DNA of 64,000 bases from CADEFQ01 sp050249415 (GCA_050249415.1 JBFWQO010000002.1:186001-250000), one strand, 5' to 3'; shown: positions 18,017 to 27,485, counted from the stretch's first letter. The notes: generated from the letters alone by a model not told the origin. Numbers and translations are program-made.

Positions 18017-19248
18017 CGATCAACTTTGCCAAGCACGGCGCGCATCCGTGGTTCGAGGTGCGGAACAACTGCCTCGTGGTCGGTGGCCGGCCAATCACCG
18101 ACCTTGCGGCTCAGGTCAGCCAGACACCGTTCTACGTTTACGATCGTGCGGTCATGACGCGCAAGGTCGAGGGGCTGCGAGCCGCCCTTCCCGCCGAGAT
18201 CCATCTTCACTATGCCATGAAGGCCAACCCGCACCCGGAAGTGGTGCGGCACATGGACAACCTGGTCGACGGTCTCGACGTGGCTTCTGCCGGCGAGCTT
18301 CGTGTGGCGCTCGATGCGGGGGCGAACCCGAGGGACATCAGCTTCGCTGGCCCCGCCAAGACCGACGAAGAGCTCGAGTATGCCGTCGCATCGGGAATCA
18401 CGATCAACGTGGAATCCGAGCGCGAACTGCGAATGCTCGCCGCGCTCGCTCACGCTGGCGGTCCGCGGCCGCGCGTCGCAGTGCGTGTCAATCCCGATTT
18501 CGAGCTGAAATCCTCCGGCATGAAGATGGGCGGCGGCCCGAAACAGTTCGGCATCGACGCCGAGCGCGTTCCCGACGTACTGCGCCAGATCGGCACCATG
18601 CCACTCGAGTTTCGCGGCTTTCATATTTTCTGGGGCTCGCAGAACCTGAGCACAGACGCGATCATCGAGGCGCAGCAGAAAACGGTCGAACTGGGCCTGC
18701 AGCTGGCGGCCCACGCGCCCGCGGCAGTGGCCTTGTTCAACATGGGCGGCGGATTCGGCATCCCCTATTTTCCGGGCGAGCGCATTCTCGACCTTGCACC
18801 CATCGGGGAGAATCTGCGCAGGCTGGTACCGAAGATTCGCAGCGGCATGCCCGATGCCGAGCTCGTTCTCGAACTCGGGCGCTATCTCGTCGGGGAAGCC
18901 GGTGTCTACGTATGTCGAGTCATCGACCGGAAGATCTCCAGAGGCCAGGTCTTCCTGATCTGCGACGGCGGCCTGCATCACCACTTGGCCGCATCGGGCA
19001 ATTTTGGACAGGTGATCCGCAAGAACTATCCGGTCGTCGTCGGCGATCGGGTCGATGGCGAGAGCACCGATCCGGCTTCGGTCGTCGGTCCGCTTTGCAC
19101 ACCGCTCGACCTGCTGGCCGACAGGATGCCGCTCGGCCATGCGCGCGAGGGTGATCTGATCGCAATACTGCAGAGTGGGGCCTACGGCCTCAGCGCGAGC
19201 CCACGGGCATTTCTGAGCCATCCTGCTCCCGCCGAGATTCTCGTCTAG
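18013..19248 (+). CDS. PLP-dependent decarboxylase (fold type III), exosortase A system-associated
   Basis: This 411-residue protein resembles diaminopimelate/ornithine-type decarboxylases. FYVYDRAVM lies at about 40, the PLP lysine is K70 in HYAMKANPHPE, and a phosphate-binding NMGGGFGIP is near 243. The C-terminal domain has CDGGLHHH near 321 and a late GAYGLSAS segment that contributes to the active site. It may decarboxylate an amino acid, perhaps while bound to the carrier protein, to supply an amino-acyl group for the polysaccharide. It is coupled by an ATGA overlap to the acyl-CoA ligase, the arrangement known in other XrtA loci. Confidence 0.93.
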   Translation: MTINFAKHGAHPWFEVRNNCLVVGGRPITDLAAQVSQTPFYVYDRAVMTRKVEGLRAALPAEIHLHYAMKANPHPEVVRHMDNLVDGLDVASAGELRVALDAGANPRDISFAGPAKTDEELEYAVASGITINVESERELRMLAALAHAGGPRPRVAVRVNPDFELKSSGMKMGGGPKQFGIDAERVPDVLRQIGTMPLEFRGFHIFWGSQNLSTDAIIEAQQKTVELGLQLAAHAPAAVALFNMGGGFGIPYFPGERILDLAPIGENLRRLVPKIRSGMPDAELVLELGRYLVGEAGVYVCRVIDRKISRGQVFLICDGGLHHHLAASGNFGQVIRKNYPVVVGDRVDGESTDPASVVGPLCTPLDLLADRMPLGHAREGDLIAILQSGAYGLSASPRAFLSHPAPAEILV

Positions 19249-19255
19249 CTCCACC

Positions 19256-20533
19256 ATGTCGAGACGTACGGTCCTGCTCATCGCATTCCATTTCCCGCCG
19301 CTACGCGGCATCAGTGGAATTCAGCGCACCCTGTGTTTCGCCAAGTACCTGCCGCGCTATGGCTGGGATCCGGTGGTACTCACTGTCTCCTCTTCCGCAT
19401 ACAAGCTTGTGGCCCCAATCGACCCGGAGGAACAGGCGTATCCGTTTGAAGTTCGCAGGGCCTACGGAATGGACGTAGCGGGTACGCTCAGGGTGCTCGG
19501 GCGCTATCCGCGCAGACTCGCACTTCCGGACCGGTGGAGCAGTTGGCGCTACTTCGCCGTGCGCGCAGCATTGAAACTTGTGCGTGAGAAACCCGTTGAC
19601 GTCGTGTGGTCGACGTTTCCCATCGCCACAGCACATATGATCGGCATGGATGTTGCGCGCCGAGCAGGGATTCCGTGGGTAGCGGAGTTTCGCGACCCAA
19701 TGTGGCAGGGAGACTACCCACCGGAACCCGCTCAGAACATGGCGTGGAAACGCCTCGAAGCCGATGTGTTTGCACACGCTCAGCATGTCGTCGTAACTAC
19801 TCCAGGGGCTGCCCGCGAGTACTCCACAAGATTTCCCGAGTTCGAATCACATCGGCTGTCGGTCATCGAGAACGGCTATGACGAGCCCGAATTCGCGCGC
19901 GCAGAAGCCTCTTTGCCTAAGCGAGACCTGTCCAGCACAACTTCCGGCATGGTCACACTCCTGCATTCGGGGGTCATTTACCCGGAAGAGCGCGACCCCC
20001 GTCATCTATTCTCAGCAATCGCGTCAATGAAGGGCAAAGACCCGTCAATCACAGCACGCCTGCGTCTGATCCTGCGCGCCACTGGAGCCGACGCGCGGTA
20101 CACCGAAATGATCGAAGCATGCGGCATCGGCGATATCGTTCAGCTGGCGCCTGCTATCGACTATGCCTCTGCTCTGGCGGAAATGCTCACCGTTGACGGA
20201 TTGCTGATCCTGCAAGCCGCCAGCTGCAACTCACAGATTCCCGCGAAAATATACGAGTACATGCGAGCTGGGCGGCCGATAGTGGCGCTTACCGATCCGG
20301 ATGGCGACACAGCGGACGCGCTGCGGTCTGTTGGTGTCAGCCTCATCGCCCGCCTTGATTCGGCTGCCGAAATTGAAGCTGCATTGATAGATTTCATCCA
20401 ACAGCGCGCTCAAGGGCACAGTTCAGCTCCGGACCCAATTGCACTCCGAAGCTACGCGCGAGAGAACCAGGCCGGTCGCCTCGCTGCTGAATTTGACGAA
20501 CTCTGCCGCACACGCCGCCGCTCCGGTCCGTAA
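19256..20533 (+). CDS. Glycosyltransferase family 4-type (GT-B) protein
   Basis: This 425-residue protein starts with RRTVLLIAFHFPPLRGISGIQR, the usual N-terminal strand and glycine-rich loop of GT-B enzymes. EFRDPMWQG near residue 145 is common in the group that includes capsule and exopolysaccharide glycosyltransferases. The acceptor/donor-binding C-terminal half has a PAKIYEYMRAGRPIVAL motif near 338. It acts at the cytoplasmic face of the inner membrane. It starts seven bases after the PLP decarboxylase stop and closes the plus-strand group. The sugar donor cannot be told. Confidence 0.87.
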   Translation: MSRRTVLLIAFHFPPLRGISGIQRTLCFAKYLPRYGWDPVVLTVSSSAYKLVAPIDPEEQAYPFEVRRAYGMDVAGTLRVLGRYPRRLALPDRWSSWRYFAVRAALKLVREKPVDVVWSTFPIATAHMIGMDVARRAGIPWVAEFRDPMWQGDYPPEPAQNMAWKRLEADVFAHAQHVVVTTPGAAREYSTRFPEFESHRLSVIENGYDEPEFARAEASLPKRDLSSTTSGMVTLLHSGVIYPEERDPRHLFSAIASMKGKDPSITARLRLILRATGADARYTEMIEACGIGDIVQLAPAIDYASALAEMLTVDGLLILQAASCNSQIPAKIYEYMRAGRPIVALTDPDGDTADALRSVGVSLIARLDSAAEIEAALIDFIQQRAQGHSSAPDPIALRSYARENQAGRLAAEFDELCRTRRRSGP

Positions 20534-20562
20534 CATCCCCGAGCAATAAAGGAATCACGCAG

Positions 20563-21273
20563 TCATGGGCGTGAAACAACCAGAGCGGCACTCGCTGCCA
20601 GGCGAAGCTCCACTGGACGCGCGGACCCGAAGGATAGATGCACGTACGGCCGCATCCCTGACAGCATGAGCTGTAATGACCAAGCACGAAGAAAAAGCGC
20701 CGTGGCAATCCTGCGGCAACCGAGATGCGCATGCGCCCTTAAAGAGGCCGTGTTGAACTTCGAAATCCTGCTGAAGGTATATCGGACGCCACGCTCGCGA
20801 AGGTGCTCATTGGCGCTATACCAAATGCCGGTGAACGCACGACCCATTCTGTATTTCGGCAGGATGTAAAGATCAAAGTCAAAAACCGATGCGGCTGCGG
20901 GCTCAAGCGCATACCTGCACAACACTTCGTCCTCCAGATACTGACGTGGCGAATACCAGAGGTACCCGACGAGTTCGTCACGACGAAATGCGCCAAGGCA
21001 CACCGCTTGTTGACGAAGCCTCGCTTCAATGACTTCAGCAGCGACGGGAATCTGTTCACCTGATAGATCACACCGGGTGAGCGGACGAAGCGATAACTGA
21101 TTCAACCTGCCGGGAACTTCACTCTGGGGTCGCTCCGGAACTGGCTGCACGACCAGATCGTATGCGAACAGCCGAACATGTCTTGTCAGCCTCGCCAAGG
21201 CGCTGCTAGTCAGGTATAGCAAGCCCGTGACGAGGCCAAACTCTTTTAGTGCTGTGCCAAAGCGATTAGACAT
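20563..21273 (-). CDS. GNAT-like acyltransferase, putative
   Basis: This 236-residue protein has a pattern suggestive of a GNAT fold in its middle and C-terminal parts. CLGAFRRDELVGYLWYSP forms a strand pair. FDFDLYILPKYRMGRAFTGIWYSANEHLRERGVR resembles the acetyl-CoA-binding region, although the R/QxxGxG/A motif is only approximate (KYRMGRA). FSRISKFNTASLRAHAHLGCRR matches the family's late N..S...H.KLGF segment. It may acylate a sugar or a carrier-bound intermediate. It is last in the minus-strand run from 26144. Base composition looks lower in GC than in the right half of the window (judged by eye). Confidence 0.62.
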   Translation of the reverse strand: MSNRFGTALKEFGLVTGLLYLTSSALARLTRHVRLFAYDLVVQPVPERPQSEVPGRLNQLSLRPLTRCDLSGEQIPVAAEVIEARLRQQAVCLGAFRRDELVGYLWYSPRQYLEDEVLCRYALEPAAASVFDFDLYILPKYRMGRAFTGIWYSANEHLRERGVRYTFSRISKFNTASLRAHAHLGCRRIATALFLRAWSLQLMLSGMRPYVHLSFGSARPVELRLAASAALVVSRP

Positions 21274-21300
21274 CGATTCTCAAAAGCTCCCGTTGCACTG

Positions 21301-22620
21301 TCAGACCTGCTTCTTCGGCCGCACCGGGACACGGCCCGACCCCAACGCGGGCTCTTTGCCGGGCGCGACCCGCCCCATCGCGACCAACACTGCCAGCAGG
21401 GTGAGAAACCAGAAACGCAACTCGAACTTGAGATAATCGACGAAAAAATCGCCAATGAAGATTGCGCAGAGAGCAGCAGCAACGCCGGGGAATACGATCG
21501 CCGGGAAGCTATCGGCGTCTCGAAACAGCCTTCTCGCTGTCAACAGACGGCGAATCAGCCAAGCCAAGAGTCCGAAGTAAAGAAGGATACCCGGGACTCC
21601 CTGCTCGACGAGGATAGTCATCATGGTGTTGTGCGAGGAACGAGCGCCGCTCGCATCCAGGAATCTCTCTTCAAGATAGAACCGGCTCAGATCCGCCGTG
21701 CAACGGTGTCCACAGCCCATCGGATGGTCTTTGAACATGCGCCACTGGGCTTGAATCTGCTCGACTCGGCCACCACCAGTATCGACGTCCTCGATATCTG
21801 CGCCCGCGTACTTGATCGATGCGATTCGATCCCAGTACGCATTGGTTGTCAGCATTAACAGCAGAACTATGCCTGCAACGGAAGAAACTCGAACAACTCC
21901 GCGAAACTTCCGGGGCACGACAGCGTTGAAGACCGTCCCGCCCACCAGTATGGCCAGAAATCCGCTGCGACTGATCGTCGCTACGATCGCGTTCAGTATC
22001 AATGGCACCGAGAGGAACATGACCACCTTCTCGATCTTGCTCACGCCAAAGAACAGCGCGGCAGCCACCATCAGCCCAGTCACGAGCGCGAGCGCACCAG
22101 CATTCGCGTCATCGAGTCCCGGGCCTCCGAAACCTTCGAATCGACCACCCTGATAGGTTGTGTAGGCAATCCACGCAAAATACAGGCATCCCAGTACGTG
22201 CATGCCAAGGAAGTATTTGAGATGGCGGTCAGAATCAATGCAGCGCCAGATCATATAGAGAACGATGGGGAACTTCGCATACATCGAGAAGAGATCGGCA
22301 TGCATGGGCGCGTCTACAGCCCAGATGCTCTGTAATCCGATCCACCCCGCAAACAGAATCAGCCCGATCATTAACGATTTGTCCGCGAAAGGTCGCGAAG
22401 GCAGCTTTGCTGAATGTATAAGCAACGCAATCAGCGTGACTACCGCGGCGGACAGTGACCACCGTATCTCTGCAAGCAGGCCCTGGCCCCACCAGCGATC
22501 AGGTGGGCTCAGATAGAAGAACGCGACATAGGTCATCAACCCGTAAATGGGATGACGGGCGAGAGCAAGCATGCTACCCGACAAAAAGAGTGCAATGACG
22601 GCAATCGTGGTTAGGCTCAT
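21301..22620 (-). CDS. O-antigen polymerase/ligase-like membrane protein (Wzy-like, exosortase A associated type)
   Basis: This 439-residue protein has ten or more hydrophobic segments and a periplasmic loop near residues 290-325. Its late 'SSHNTMMTILVEQGVPGILLYFG' pattern is the Wzy_C/O-antigen ligase signature, where the His and the Gly-rich turn are typical. An early PIYGLMTYVAFFYLSPPDRWWG segment resembles the putative O-glycosylation ligase family described with XrtA systems. It would polymerise the repeat units or attach glycan to a protein acceptor in the periplasm. It lies downstream of the TPR protein gene in the same orientation. Confidence 0.87.
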   Translation of the reverse strand: MSLTTIAVIALFLSGSMLALARHPIYGLMTYVAFFYLSPPDRWWGQGLLAEIRWSLSAAVVTLIALLIHSAKLPSRPFADKSLMIGLILFAGWIGLQSIWAVDAPMHADLFSMYAKFPIVLYMIWRCIDSDRHLKYFLGMHVLGCLYFAWIAYTTYQGGRFEGFGGPGLDDANAGALALVTGLMVAAALFFGVSKIEKVVMFLSVPLILNAIVATISRSGFLAILVGGTVFNAVVPRKFRGVVRVSSVAGIVLLLMLTTNAYWDRIASIKYAGADIEDVDTGGGRVEQIQAQWRMFKDHPMGCGHRCTADLSRFYLEERFLDASGARSSHNTMMTILVEQGVPGILLYFGLLAWLIRRLLTARRLFRDADSFPAIVFPGVAAALCAIFIGDFFVDYLKFELRFWFLTLLAVLVAMGRVAPGKEPALGSGRVPVRPKKQV

Positions 22621-22755
22621 GCCGCAATGAACCGGTCAGGTGTATGCGCAATACTTGAATCGGTGCAGGAACGTCGGCAAACAATCATGCGGCGCACACC
22701 ACCAGCACAGTTGGGGCGTGCCAGGCAAAAGCGCCAAGCCGGCAGCACTAGAAAC

Positions 22756-23403
22756 CTATTTATTCTGCTTTGCTTCAGCCGCGGCAAGACGATTGCGCAA
22801 CCCCGGCAAGGGATAGCCTGCGGCGTAGGCAACATCTGCCAACTGCTTAGCGCGAGCGATGTCACCGATCTCGACAAAGAAGAGACCGGCCGTGTAATTG
22901 ACATCCACCGACTCCGGGGCGAGCCTGAGAGCGGTCTCGTACTCCGATCTTGCGCCTTCAAGCTGCTTTTGCTTCGCCAGGAACATCCCGTACAGGAGAT
23001 GGACCTTGTAGTCCTCGGGCGCAAAGGTGGATGCACGCTTGAAGAAGCAATCCACGTCCATCGTATTTTCCGGGAACCGCTCACCACGCAACTGCAATCG
23101 CGCGATTGAGTTCAGTGCCCGATGATGGTTCGGAAAAGCGCGCAACGTATAGACAATATCCGAGAGCGGCTCGGCGCTTGATTGTCCACGCTCAAGGAAC
23201 TCCACCTGCTGCGTAAAATGAAAACGTTCGACGACATCCAGGTTCTTCGCCTGTCCGGGATCCCGATAATCGTACGGGCCGAAGGCGTTCTGAAGATTAC
23301 CGCAACCCGGCACTTCCTGACCGAGGGCAAAGTTGCAGCACAGCGCCACAACGGCGACGGCTAGCGCCGGGCGCGCATACATCTTGCTGTTCCATCGACT
23401 CAT
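22756..23403 (-). CDS. Secreted tetratricopeptide-like repeat protein
   Basis: The start at 23403 gives a signal peptide (MSRWNSKMYARPALAVAVVALCCNFALGQ) with a probable cut after ALG or GQ near residue 28. A longer upstream reading has none. The 215-residue protein has TPR-like helix pairs in its C-terminal half, for example the segment YKVHLLYGMFLAKQKQLEGA and the next YETALRLAPESVDVNY, with a typical A...P spacing. The N-terminal part has two Cys residues. The role is unknown; TPR proteins in such loci often scaffold envelope assembly, as PrsT and BcsC-like proteins do. There is a 106-bp gap to the upstream Tat-leader gene. Confidence 0.75.
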   Translation of the reverse strand: MSRWNSKMYARPALAVAVVALCCNFALGQEVPGCGNLQNAFGPYDYRDPGQAKNLDVVERFHFTQQVEFLERGQSSAEPLSDIVYTLRAFPNHHRALNSIARLQLRGERFPENTMDVDCFFKRASTFAPEDYKVHLLYGMFLAKQKQLEGARSEYETALRLAPESVDVNYTAGLFFVEIGDIARAKQLADVAYAAGYPLPGLRNRLAAAEAKQNK

Positions 23404-23509
23404 TGGCTGGCCCCGCGGACCTGTGAACCGCCCTACGACTATAGGCAACCGGCACGCCCGGAGCAAATGCGGCCAATTCAAGGTCCGGATGCTGACAGAT
23501 ACTCGAGAA

Positions 23510-24793
23510 TCAGGGGCGCAGAAGGGCGATCTGCTGTCCGTTGCCGGGTACCCACGCAAAGCACTTGCGTGCCGGTACGTAACAGAAGCGCGTGAAATGT
23601 GTGCTCTGGTTGGGATAGATGGCCGACCCGATGCGTGGGATTGCCGGACCAATCGATACAGTTACGTTACTGAAGACGCGCGAGACCGGGTCGAATTTCT
23701 TGAGCTGCCGCGAGCCGTTATCGATGTACGTATAAAAACAGCCATCGCCGCCGTCAGCGACCGGGTACTTGTGCCAACGTGTGCCCTCGCCGGGACCGGA
23801 CATGCCTATGTTTGCCGTACCCGTTGACGACAGTTCTTCATAGCGAAGCTGAGACGACGCAAGATTCACGCGATAAAGCTGGCCGGTACTTTTTCCCACC
23901 CATACATAACCCGCGTCCTGATCATGAATCAGGGCAGCGCGGCTGTTTCCCTCGGCCGTAAAATTGCCGACTGCTGTACCGGACCAAGTGCCCGTACTCA
24001 GGTTCATCCAAGGCATCGTCGAAACGTAATGCGTCATCGTCGTGAAATGCCACAGACGATTGCGCACCGGGTCATACATCGCCTCAGCGCTATCGAAGCC
24101 CCCAAAACTGTTGAATCCCGGAAAAGCCGAGTATGTGCTGTTCGTCCCGAATCGCATGTATGTACAGGTTCTGTTCGCATTCAAAGCGAGCCGCACCGTG
24201 CGGTCTGCAGTTAGCGATTCAGTGCAGACGGCATGCCGGGCAGTCTGATACAACGACGCCCCCACACCGATCTGATGCTTGTAGACGTGTGACGGCGATG
24301 GCACTTGAGTTCCAGACACCTCATACCAAGGCGACCCCGTCGTGCTACCACCGCTACGAGGAGACGAATTGGCTGCAACACCCTGCGTGTTCGCCAAGAA
24401 CTTCCACGTATAGTCTGCGAAATCGAACAGAACGGCGTCGTAGTTTTCAGGTGCGCCGTGCCCGCCCGTGTTGGCGCACACGTAAGCGCCGTGAGTCCCC
24501 CATCCTGGAACGAAGGCACCGCCGCTCCATGAAGCAAACAGGCTGTACTGCCAATCGGCCGCCGAGATCCCTGCGGGCTTTACACTCGCCTCGGAATTGG
24601 TGCCGACCAGCTTGACCGTATTACGTTCGACCGCAGCGCCTTCCGCTGAATCGGTACACGGGTTTTGAGCTTGTCCGCCGCCGTCCGATTCCAGCATGGG
24701 CGGTGGACAAGGTGGGCTTTGCGCAAAAGCGAATCCCTGACGGGCAGCCAAGGTAGTGCCGATGGACACAGCGAAAAAATCACGACGCTTCAT
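23510..24793 (-). CDS. Tat-exported protein of unknown function
   Basis: From the ATG at 24793 the 427-residue protein has a twin-arginine-type leader, MKRRDFFAVSIGTTLAARQG, with a probable cut after FAFA near residue 24. An ATG or other start at 24850 would bury it. The mature part opens with QSPPCPPPML and a Gly/Asn/Cys stretch shared with the next upstream gene. The body has repeated aromatic, Gly- and Ser-rich strands (for example LWHFTTMTHYVSTMPW and AGYVWVGKSTGQLYRV) that could be a beta-propeller-like fold. No enzyme motif was recognised. It is 19 bp downstream of its Tat-leader partner, so probably co-transcribed. Confidence 0.7.
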   Translation of the reverse strand: MKRRDFFAVSIGTTLAARQGFAFAQSPPCPPPMLESDGGGQAQNPCTDSAEGAAVERNTVKLVGTNSEASVKPAGISAADWQYSLFASWSGGAFVPGWGTHGAYVCANTGGHGAPENYDAVLFDFADYTWKFLANTQGVAANSSPRSGGSTTGSPWYEVSGTQVPSPSHVYKHQIGVGASLYQTARHAVCTESLTADRTVRLALNANRTCTYMRFGTNSTYSAFPGFNSFGGFDSAEAMYDPVRNRLWHFTTMTHYVSTMPWMNLSTGTWSGTAVGNFTAEGNSRAALIHDQDAGYVWVGKSTGQLYRVNLASSQLRYEELSSTGTANIGMSGPGEGTRWHKYPVADGGDGCFYTYIDNGSRQLKKFDPVSRVFSNVTVSIGPAIPRIGSAIYPNQSTHFTRFCYVPARKCFAWVPGNGQQIALLRP

Positions 24794-24812
24794 CTGATGA
24801 ACCCCGAACCGG

Positions 24813-26144
24813 TCAGCCCAGCCCGTCGTTCGGGGCGGGGATGAATTCATGTGAGAAAATGATCTGGTCGAACCAGCGTGTCCATTCCATTTCGCTCGGG
24901 TCGTTCCTTGATCCCATGTAGGCGTTTATCTCGAACTCGTTGAAGCCGCACGGCCCCTTGGTTGAGTTGTAATTGGACTCAGTCGTCGCGTTGTAATACC
25001 AGGCATAACCGTTGTTGGCGCCCGGCGAAGTCTCGACACGTCGGTGGATCAGCGAATAGCCCGAATCTCCCCGCTTGTGACCCCAGACTTCGACACCCGT
25101 GTCTCGCGCTGTCGCGGTCGCATACCCGAGCCACGGGTTGTACTGCGGCGCGCCCATGCTCGCGTTGTGCCGGCCAGGAATGACGTGGAAGAGCAGCGTG
25201 AACCACTCGTTCTCCGGCATGTCCCAGCACTGGCCCGATGCCCGATTGTCGGAACGGCAACTCGCGTCCCAGGCACCGCCACGCTGCACCAAGGGCGCAG
25301 GCTGTTGCTGGATCATCTCTTCGAGATCAAATCCATTAAAGTATGTATAGAAGCGCGCGCGATGCGAAACGTAGTTGCCCGATGTGTGCTCGGCAGGTGA
25401 GAAGGATACGAGCTCACCCGCACCGCCACCACACAGGTCGATATAGACATGCTTGCCGCGATGGTTGTTGGCGATGAGATTGTTGATGTTGAACAGCGAA
25501 GCCGTGATCTTTGTGCGCACCTGAATGTAGAAATCGCGCGTCGCGCCGCCCGACTTCTGCACCCATTCCCATGGCGTGGTCTGCGAGTACTCCCGCGTCG
25601 TATTCCAGTAGGCGCTGTGTCCGTACAGACCATAGCGCCACTTCAGATAGTCCGTTGCATCGGGCCGCTCGCCTGAATAAGGCCACTGCACGCCGCCCGT
25701 GTTGCCTCCGATGCCTTTGGTAAAGCCAGGATCCGCCGACAAACTGAACTTCGAGTCGGCAGGAAACGGTGAAAATGGCCGGGGCCACTTGTGACCGTTG
25801 CGGGCACCTGCCCCACAGTACTGACGCATTGCGCCGCGCCCCTGGATACCCTCGCTCGTGTCGAGCGATGTCCAGCTTGCGGGTGTGCCGTTGCTGCGGA
25901 GGATGAATTTCTCGATGGCCCCGGGGGACTCGGAGAAATCCGTCGCCCATACCACGCCCGCGCCGGTTGACCTTGCGGCCCAATCCGCCGCGGCGCTACT
26001 CGCGTTGCAAGCGGTGTTTGCCGTGCTACCGCCCGAGATGCCCATGGTCGGTGGCGGGCATGGCGCGGACTGACTCCATGCCAGTCCGGGCAGAATGGCG
26101 CCGGCCATCCCGGCAGTGTTCCGGAGGAACTCCCTACGCTTCAT
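24813..26144 (-). CDS. Tat-exported protein, possible concanavalin-fold polysaccharide-binding or lyase-like protein
   Basis: This 443-residue protein starts with a twin-arginine leader (MKRREFLRNTAG) and a probable cut after GLAWS near residue 24, then QSAPCPPPTM and a Cys-containing linker like its downstream partner. The remainder has jelly-roll-like strands rich in Trp/Tyr: EWVQKSGGATRDFYIQVRTK, ENEWFTLLFHVIPGRHNAS and a final WTRWFDQIIFSHEF. That closing pattern resembles the last strands of concanavalin-like lyase or glucanase domains. Activity is not established. A perfect CRP-type palindrome lies 128 bp upstream of the start, making this the likely first gene of a catabolite-controlled run ending at 20563. 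Confidence 0.72.
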   Translation of the reverse strand: MKRREFLRNTAGMAGAILPGLAWSQSAPCPPPTMGISGGSTANTACNASSAAADWAARSTGAGVVWATDFSESPGAIEKFILRSNGTPASWTSLDTSEGIQGRGAMRQYCGAGARNGHKWPRPFSPFPADSKFSLSADPGFTKGIGGNTGGVQWPYSGERPDATDYLKWRYGLYGHSAYWNTTREYSQTTPWEWVQKSGGATRDFYIQVRTKITASLFNINNLIANNHRGKHVYIDLCGGGAGELVSFSPAEHTSGNYVSHRARFYTYFNGFDLEEMIQQQPAPLVQRGGAWDASCRSDNRASGQCWDMPENEWFTLLFHVIPGRHNASMGAPQYNPWLGYATATARDTGVEVWGHKRGDSGYSLIHRRVETSPGANNGYAWYYNATTESNYNSTKGPCGFNEFEINAYMGSRNDPSEMEWTRWFDQIIFSHEFIPAPNDGLG

Positions 26145-26271
26145 TTGGTGCGGCCCTCAGCTCGATATTCGTCTGGGTTAGGTGCGTGATCAGCAACGCA
26201 AAGATACCGCTTCTCAACGCTGTAATGGCGCCTTTAAGCGTTGCCAATTGGCGACGGGCGCAACGGCATTA

Positions 26272-26287
26272 TGTGACTGCGATCACA
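26272..26287. promoter_or_regulatory. CRP/Clp-type binding site
   Basis: TGTGA-CTGCGA-TCACA is an exact TGTGA-N6-TCACA palindrome. It lies in the 186-bp gap between the glycosyltransferase end (26331) and the start of the Tat-leader protein gene (26144), 128 bases upstream of that start. CRP-family regulators (CRP, or Clp in xanthomonads) use this site. A near-perfect inverted repeat, CGTTGCCAA/TTGGCGACG, lies at 26239-26256 between it and the gene. Confidence 0.72.
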
Positions 26288-26330
26288 CATCGACAATCGT
26301 GGAACGTCCCAAGCCAACCACGTGTTCAGG

Positions 26331-27485
26331 TTATCGCTTAACCAATGCGGTAGCGAGTTGTACGACGTGCCGCGCGTGCTCTTGCCAGGTCAAGTGCTTC
26401 TCCGCGATGAGCTGCTGGCCTGCTCGTGCGATCGCCTGTCGGAAATCTGCATCGCGGCAAAGCTTCTCGATCGCGCGCTCAAGGCCGGTCGGATCCTCGG
26501 GCTCATAGAGAACCGCACTTGAATCACCGGTAACGATCTCGTGGTGATTGGGTTGGTCCGGAGCCACAGTGGCAATCCCAAGCGCAAGGTACTCGAACAG
26601 GCATAGCGGGGACGCATACGGTACGAGCGCAGTCTGCAATGCAACATCAAAGGCGGAGGCAGCCGCGGGAACCTGGCCGCGTGAAATGACGCCCGTGAAA
26701 CTCACCCGGTCGGAGATTCCACAGGCTGCAGCACAAGACTCGATCTCGACCCGGGCGGGACCATCTCCCACAACGAGCAAGTGCAAGCGCTGGGGGCCAT
26801 CGTATCGTGCCAACCAGGCCACTACCCGATCCAGGCGGTCCCATTCGCGCACGAAGCCGGTAAATCCAATGACGAGCCGCCCGGACAAGCCGAGTCGCGC
26901 TTTGGCCTCTTCGCGGGATGGCAGGTTTGCGTAGTCCTCCGGATTGATGCCGTTCGGCACGACGACGAGTCGCTCCGCTGGAACTCCCGTTCCTTGAATG
27001 TGATCCGCCAGAACCTGGCTGACAGGCAACACAGTGTCGGCACTACGCCAAACGAAATGCTCGGCCCAGTCGGCCAGCCAACCCAGGCTGAGGCCACCGT
27101 ACTGGCGGCGCTCGAGTGCCATCGGCGCATTCACTTCAAGCACGAGCGGCACGCCGAATCGTTTACGTGCCCAGGCGCCCGCGAGCAGAAAAAGATTGTA
27201 CCGCTCGTAAATGAAATCCGGCTTGAACGCCTTTATGGCCCGCGCCAACCGGCGATAGGCGACCACGCTGTAGACAAGCTCCAGGAACTCATAGACAGGC
27301 TTCGGCAGCAGACGCTTGAGTTGACCCGCCCAGCCACCACTGCCTCCGGTCTGGTCGGAATCATCAACTGCCGGCGCCACGATCTCGACGGTGTGGCCCA
27401 GGCTGCGCATGGCCTTCACCATTTCTTCGATATGCGTCGACTGGCCGTCACGGGACGCCGTGCGATGGTGATACAGAATCTTCAT
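26331..27485 (-). CDS. GT-B glycosyltransferase (group 4), exosortase A associated type
   Basis: The start at 27485 (MKILYHHRTASRDGQSTHIEE) overlaps the upstream hydrolase stop as ATGA. The 384-residue protein has a GT-B layout: an N-terminal acceptor domain with FIYERYNLFLLAG near 90, then VVPNGINPEDY near 175, RLVIGFTGFVREWDRL near 205, and the donor-binding CLFEYLALGIATVAPD motif near 297. The opening HHRTASRDGQ..H.EE pattern resembles a glycosyltransferase group seen with XrtA loci. It is the last gene of a five-gene operon in which every junction overlaps by four bases. Confidence 0.9.
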   Translation of the reverse strand: MKILYHHRTASRDGQSTHIEEMVKAMRSLGHTVEIVAPAVDDSDQTGGSGGWAGQLKRLLPKPVYEFLELVYSVVAYRRLARAIKAFKPDFIYERYNLFLLAGAWARKRFGVPLVLEVNAPMALERRQYGGLSLGWLADWAEHFVWRSADTVLPVSQVLADHIQGTGVPAERLVVVPNGINPEDYANLPSREEAKARLGLSGRLVIGFTGFVREWDRLDRVVAWLARYDGPQRLHLLVVGDGPARVEIESCAAACGISDRVSFTGVISRGQVPAAASAFDVALQTALVPYASPLCLFEYLALGIATVAPDQPNHHEIVTGDSSAVLYEPEDPTGLERAIEKLCRDADFRQAIARAGQQLIAEKHLTWQEHARHVVQLATALVKR

